The notes under the pieces were generated by a model. The model saw nothing but the letters and a program-made list of their open reading frames with translations. It was not told the origin of the DNA and did no database searches. Shown one piece after another: positions 6,548 through 8,006 of a stretch of DNA of 8,006 bases (within the stretch, counting starts at the first letter, position 1; each line of letters opens with the position of its first letter). A program made the translations under genes and the position numbers. The stretch comes from Nitrososphaera sp035547955 (GTDB taxonomy: Archaea > Thermoproteota > Nitrososphaeria > Nitrososphaerales > Nitrososphaeraceae). The stretch covers positions 1-8,006 of the forward strand of contig DASZTR010000139.1 of NCBI GenBank assembly GCA_035547955.1, in the 5' to 3' direction.

Positions 6548-6556
6548 CTATATAAG
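6548..6556 (-). promoter_or_regulatory. TATA box of the glycosyltransferase gene
   Basis: CTTATATAG on the minus strand is centred about 29 bases before the ATG at 6523. This predicts a leaderless transcript or a leader of a few bases, and supports the chosen start. Confidence 0.6.
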
Positions 6557-6593
6557 TATAGAGTAAAAGATTGCAGTTAGTTGCAATAAGCTC

Positions 6594-6623
6594 CGTACTT
6601 GTTGATGTACAGTCATCAGTACG
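6594..6623. repeat. Interrupted palindrome CGTACT...TGTACA...AGTACG
   Basis: Outer arms CGTACT (6594-6599) and AGTACG (6618-6623) are exact inverted copies, and the exact centre is the palindrome TGTACA (6606-6611). A 5-bp hairpin (TGATG/CATCA) also fits inside. It lies about 40 bases upstream of the glycosyltransferase TATA box, where archaeal activator sites can occur; this role is inference. Confidence 0.45.
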
Positions 6624-6681
6624 ATATCTTCAAAAGATGACTTTCAAGGTATGGGGAGAAGTAGCACTATAGCCTGAAAGT

Positions 6682-6697
6682 ACGGAACTAGTACCGT
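6682..6697. repeat. Near-perfect 16-bp palindrome
   Basis: ACGGAACTAGTACCGT differs from its reverse complement at one symmetric pair only, with a perfect ACTAGT core. It lies in the spacer between the exonuclease remnant and the glycosyltransferase gene and could be a protein-binding site. No partner is known. Confidence 0.4.
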
Positions 6698-6775
6698 GAG
6701 ACCTACTGCGAGCAGAACTGAACATGCTAGATTAGTTGAAGCCTATCATCAAGAGCTAGACATACGACCCAAATG

Positions 6776-7331
6776 CTAGATAGTAATCATCCTTGGTAGC
6801 ACCGTCTTTGGCACAAGATACATCTTGAGAAATTCTCGTCCCTCGAAGTTTACATAATCTAGGATGGCCTGATAGCTTCCGTTGTAGTACCAAGTTGTCA
6901 TAACCCTTACTCTCCCTGCCTTTCCCAGAAGGTGTTGATAACCCTTGAAAGAGCCGTTGTTTACAATGATAAGCACGTGCTTCAAGGCAATTATCGACCT
7001 ATGTCCCAGCATTAGGCCCTCGCAACCGAAATATTGCTTCAGTTTGTGTTTCATAAAGCTCAATTCAAAGACCAAGTTGTTGCCGAAGGGGGCAAAGTTC
7101 CAGATGCTGCCGCTGATGTACGTCTGGCGGAAACTGTTCAACAACGCCTCCTTACCCCGTCTTCCATTCCTTCAAGACGTTGAGAGGCTTCAGGGGTTTG
7201 CCAGTCCTGCTGTCAAGCCGTTGGTACTGGATGGTGATTATCTTTGCTTTACAAGGGTCAAGGCGTGCCAGTTCCTCGTTTCGATATTGTCCCAGGGGCG
7301 CTGCTTCAATATCGAAATAATATTCCGCCAT
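6776..7331 (-). pseudogene. RNase H-like 3'-5' exonuclease (DEDD fold), split by a frameshift
   Basis: Two adjoining minus-strand frames together read as one protein of about 184 residues. Part 1 starts at ATG 7331 (MAEYYFDIEAAPLG) and stops at TAA 7152-7154 after LKEWKTG. Part 2 continues one frame over from 7153 with KEALLNSFRQ and runs to TAG 6776-6778. FDIE at the N-terminus (Asp7, Glu9) is exonuclease motif I of the DEDD superfamily, IITIQYQRLD is the following strand, and GNNLVFELSFM looks like motif II with Glu in the acidic position. LGHRSIIALKHVL and NNGSFKGYQHLLGK resemble the remainder of this family of predicted exonucleases. Skipping one base (GGG, T, AAG) restores the frame. The break is a +1 shift: a disabling mutation, a sequencing error, recoding or a true split gene. 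Part 2 alone could start at TTG 7144 just after a GGAGG. The functional role is unknown. Confidence 0.72.
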
Positions 7332-7378
7332 CCAGAATCAAGTAACTATTAACTTCTATTTTTGCAAGAAACCCGGTG

Positions 7379-7398
7379 TAACATGTCTGATCATGTTA
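7379..7398. promoter_or_regulatory. Perfect 7-bp inverted repeat in a divergent promoter region
   Basis: TAACATG-N6-CATGTTA lies between the divergent exonuclease remnant (start 7331) and the gene at 7445. Two exact 7-bp arms with a 6-base spacer are what a dimeric helix-turn-helix regulator would need. A further TAACAT occurs at 7425-7430 in the TATA region of the right-hand gene. The operator role is inference. Confidence 0.45.
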
Positions 7399-7419
7399 GC
7401 ACACGTCCATCTATGCAAG

Positions 7420-7429
7420 TGTTATAACA
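7420..7429 (+). promoter_or_regulatory. Probable TATA box of the 7445 gene
   Basis: TGTTATAACA is a perfect 10-bp palindrome centred about 20 bases before the GTG at 7445. The spacing is slightly short for a leaderless start at that GTG, which leaves some doubt on the start codon. It is the only TATA-like element in this spacer on the plus strand. Confidence 0.45.
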
Positions 7430-7444
7430 TCAAGCAACTACTTT

Positions 7445-7996
7445 GTGCAAAATTTTGGAAGCAAATCTTTACAACTTCGACAAACTACAACAGGATGGAA
7501 AGCGAAACGCCTTGCATCAGCTGCATTGTCTGTTTGTGGCCATGAGGAAGCGCAAGCGAAACAGAAAGCGCTTGGCAAGGTCGCCGGGAAGAAACGTCTC
7601 ATGGCGAAGGCCACGGCCGAGGAAATCATCAAGGAATTCATTTCTACAACCTTGGTTGGCATCGGAAAGGATGACAATGATGCTCGTAAAGTCTGCTACC
7701 ATTTGACGCATAATGAGGAGATTGACCGGGCAAGGTTGGAGCAGGCCATGGCAGTCAACTCCGCCATAGTCGAGTCGGGAGTAACGAGGCTGGAAAAGGA
7801 ATACAAGGATACATCGATGGATGAAAAAATCGTTTTTACGCGTTGGCTCCTAAGTCTCCTATTTGGTACGTTGAATGGTTACAACTTATTGGCGGCGAGC
7901 ATGCCGGAACTTGAAGGGTTCTATCATATCATAGACCAGGAGCAAGTGCGACGAGTGTGTAATGTGATAGAATCAAACGTAGCAATCCAGACCTAG
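7445..7996 (+). CDS. Protein of unknown function with a basic N-terminus
   Basis: A 183-residue protein if read from GTG 7445; an ATG at 7601 would give 131 residues. I do not recognise a family. Residues 10-53 are strongly basic (for example KALGKVAGKKRLMAK) and probably helical. Residues 54-183 are acidic and helical throughout, with a hydrophobic patch WLLSLLFGTLNGYNLLAASM (134-153) too polar to be a clear membrane helix. Cys at 31, 84 and 172 show no paired metal motif. The GTG start is supported by a nearby TATA box and by an open, coding-like frame up to it, while the ATG start would give a protein made only of the acidic helical part. No AT-rich promoter lies directly before the ATG. 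The gene stands alone after a divergent regulatory region. A nucleic-acid-binding role from the basic head is speculation. Confidence 0.62.
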   Translation: MQNFGSKSLQLRQTTTGWKAKRLASAALSVCGHEEAQAKQKALGKVAGKKRLMAKATAEEIIKEFISTTLVGIGKDDNDARKVCYHLTHNEEIDRARLEQAMAVNSAIVESGVTRLEKEYKDTSMDEKIVFTRWLLSLLFGTLNGYNLLAASMPELEGFYHIIDQEQVRRVCNVIESNVAIQT

Positions 7997-8006
7997 AGCG
8001 TTAAGT

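Larger units (their letters stand above)
6524..6775. other. 252-base spacer with two dyad-symmetric elements
   Basis: The spacer lies between the glycosyltransferase start and the end of the broken exonuclease gene; both are on the minus strand. No convincing gene is seen. Contents: the TATA box at 6548-6556; an interrupted palindrome at 6594-6623; a near-perfect 16-bp palindrome at 6682-6697; and three copies of GCTAGA (6726, 6755, 6775), two of them inside the longer repeat ATGCTAGAT (6724-6732 and 6773-6781). Short open stretches on the plus strand (6562-6669 and 6678-6776) lack a clear start and are not called. Confidence 0.5.

Noticed and set aside
6651..6779. Protein-like plus-strand frame fragments before the exonuclease remnant
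   Set aside because: Interrupted by a stop at 6675-6677 and lacking a convincing start; the only later start (GTG 6696) gives 27 residues.
4435..7444. tRNA or other structured RNA gene in the spacers
   Set aside because: No GTTCRANNC T-arm, CCA-adjacent acceptor stem or riboswitch-like core was found on either strand.
1..8006. CRISPR array, insertion sequence or attachment site
   Set aside because: No regularly spaced repeats, no transposase or integrase motifs and no terminal inverted repeats were seen; only short 6-9-base repeats occur.

Overview
The window looks like chromosomal DNA of a Nitrososphaera-type ammonia-oxidising thaumarchaeon. This is an inference from several signs read directly: TATA-like boxes about 25-30 bases upstream of start codons with almost no leader and few Shine-Dalgarno sites (typical archaeal leaderless expression), a MptE-type archaeal pterin pyrophosphokinase, an archaeal-style valyl-tRNA synthetase, and a moderate G+C content. 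The species cannot be fixed from the sequence alone.

Layout. Positions 1-555 (minus) hold the first 185 codons of valS, which runs off the left edge. A 218-base divergent spacer with a G-quadruplex-type run separates it from a plus-strand block: a YciI-like small protein (774-1076), mptE (1138-1845), an unannotated-looking 56-residue membrane microprotein (1865-2035), a coiled-coil/low-complexity protein of unknown function (2079-2819) and a full-length two-domain GMP synthase guaA (2830-4434). The last two are separated by only 10 bases and look co-transcribed. GuaA makes GMP and hence GTP, the precursor of pterins, and MptE acts in pterin cofactor synthesis, so a loose purine/pterin theme is possible but unproven.

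From 4435 onward the sequence becomes visibly richer in A+T and less orderly. A 313-base spacer (4435-4747) has coding-like fragments in three successive frames and a perfect 7-bp stem-loop. It is followed by a minus-strand polytopic GT-C-type glycosyltransferase (4748-6523) with its own promoter, a 252-base spacer with two dyad-symmetric elements, and a minus-strand DEDD/RNase H-like 3'-5' exonuclease split by a +1 frameshift (6776-7331). A 113-base divergent promoter region with a perfect 7-bp inverted repeat then leads into an orphan plus-strand gene of unknown function (7445-7996).

The left half is housekeeping (translation, purine and pterin metabolism); the right half has the character of accessory or decaying sequence. 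I see no tRNA, rRNA, CRISPR, insertion sequence or recognisable defence system. The strongest item for follow-up is the frameshifted exonuclease, whose break point has a stop codon followed at once by GGAGG and a TTG start.
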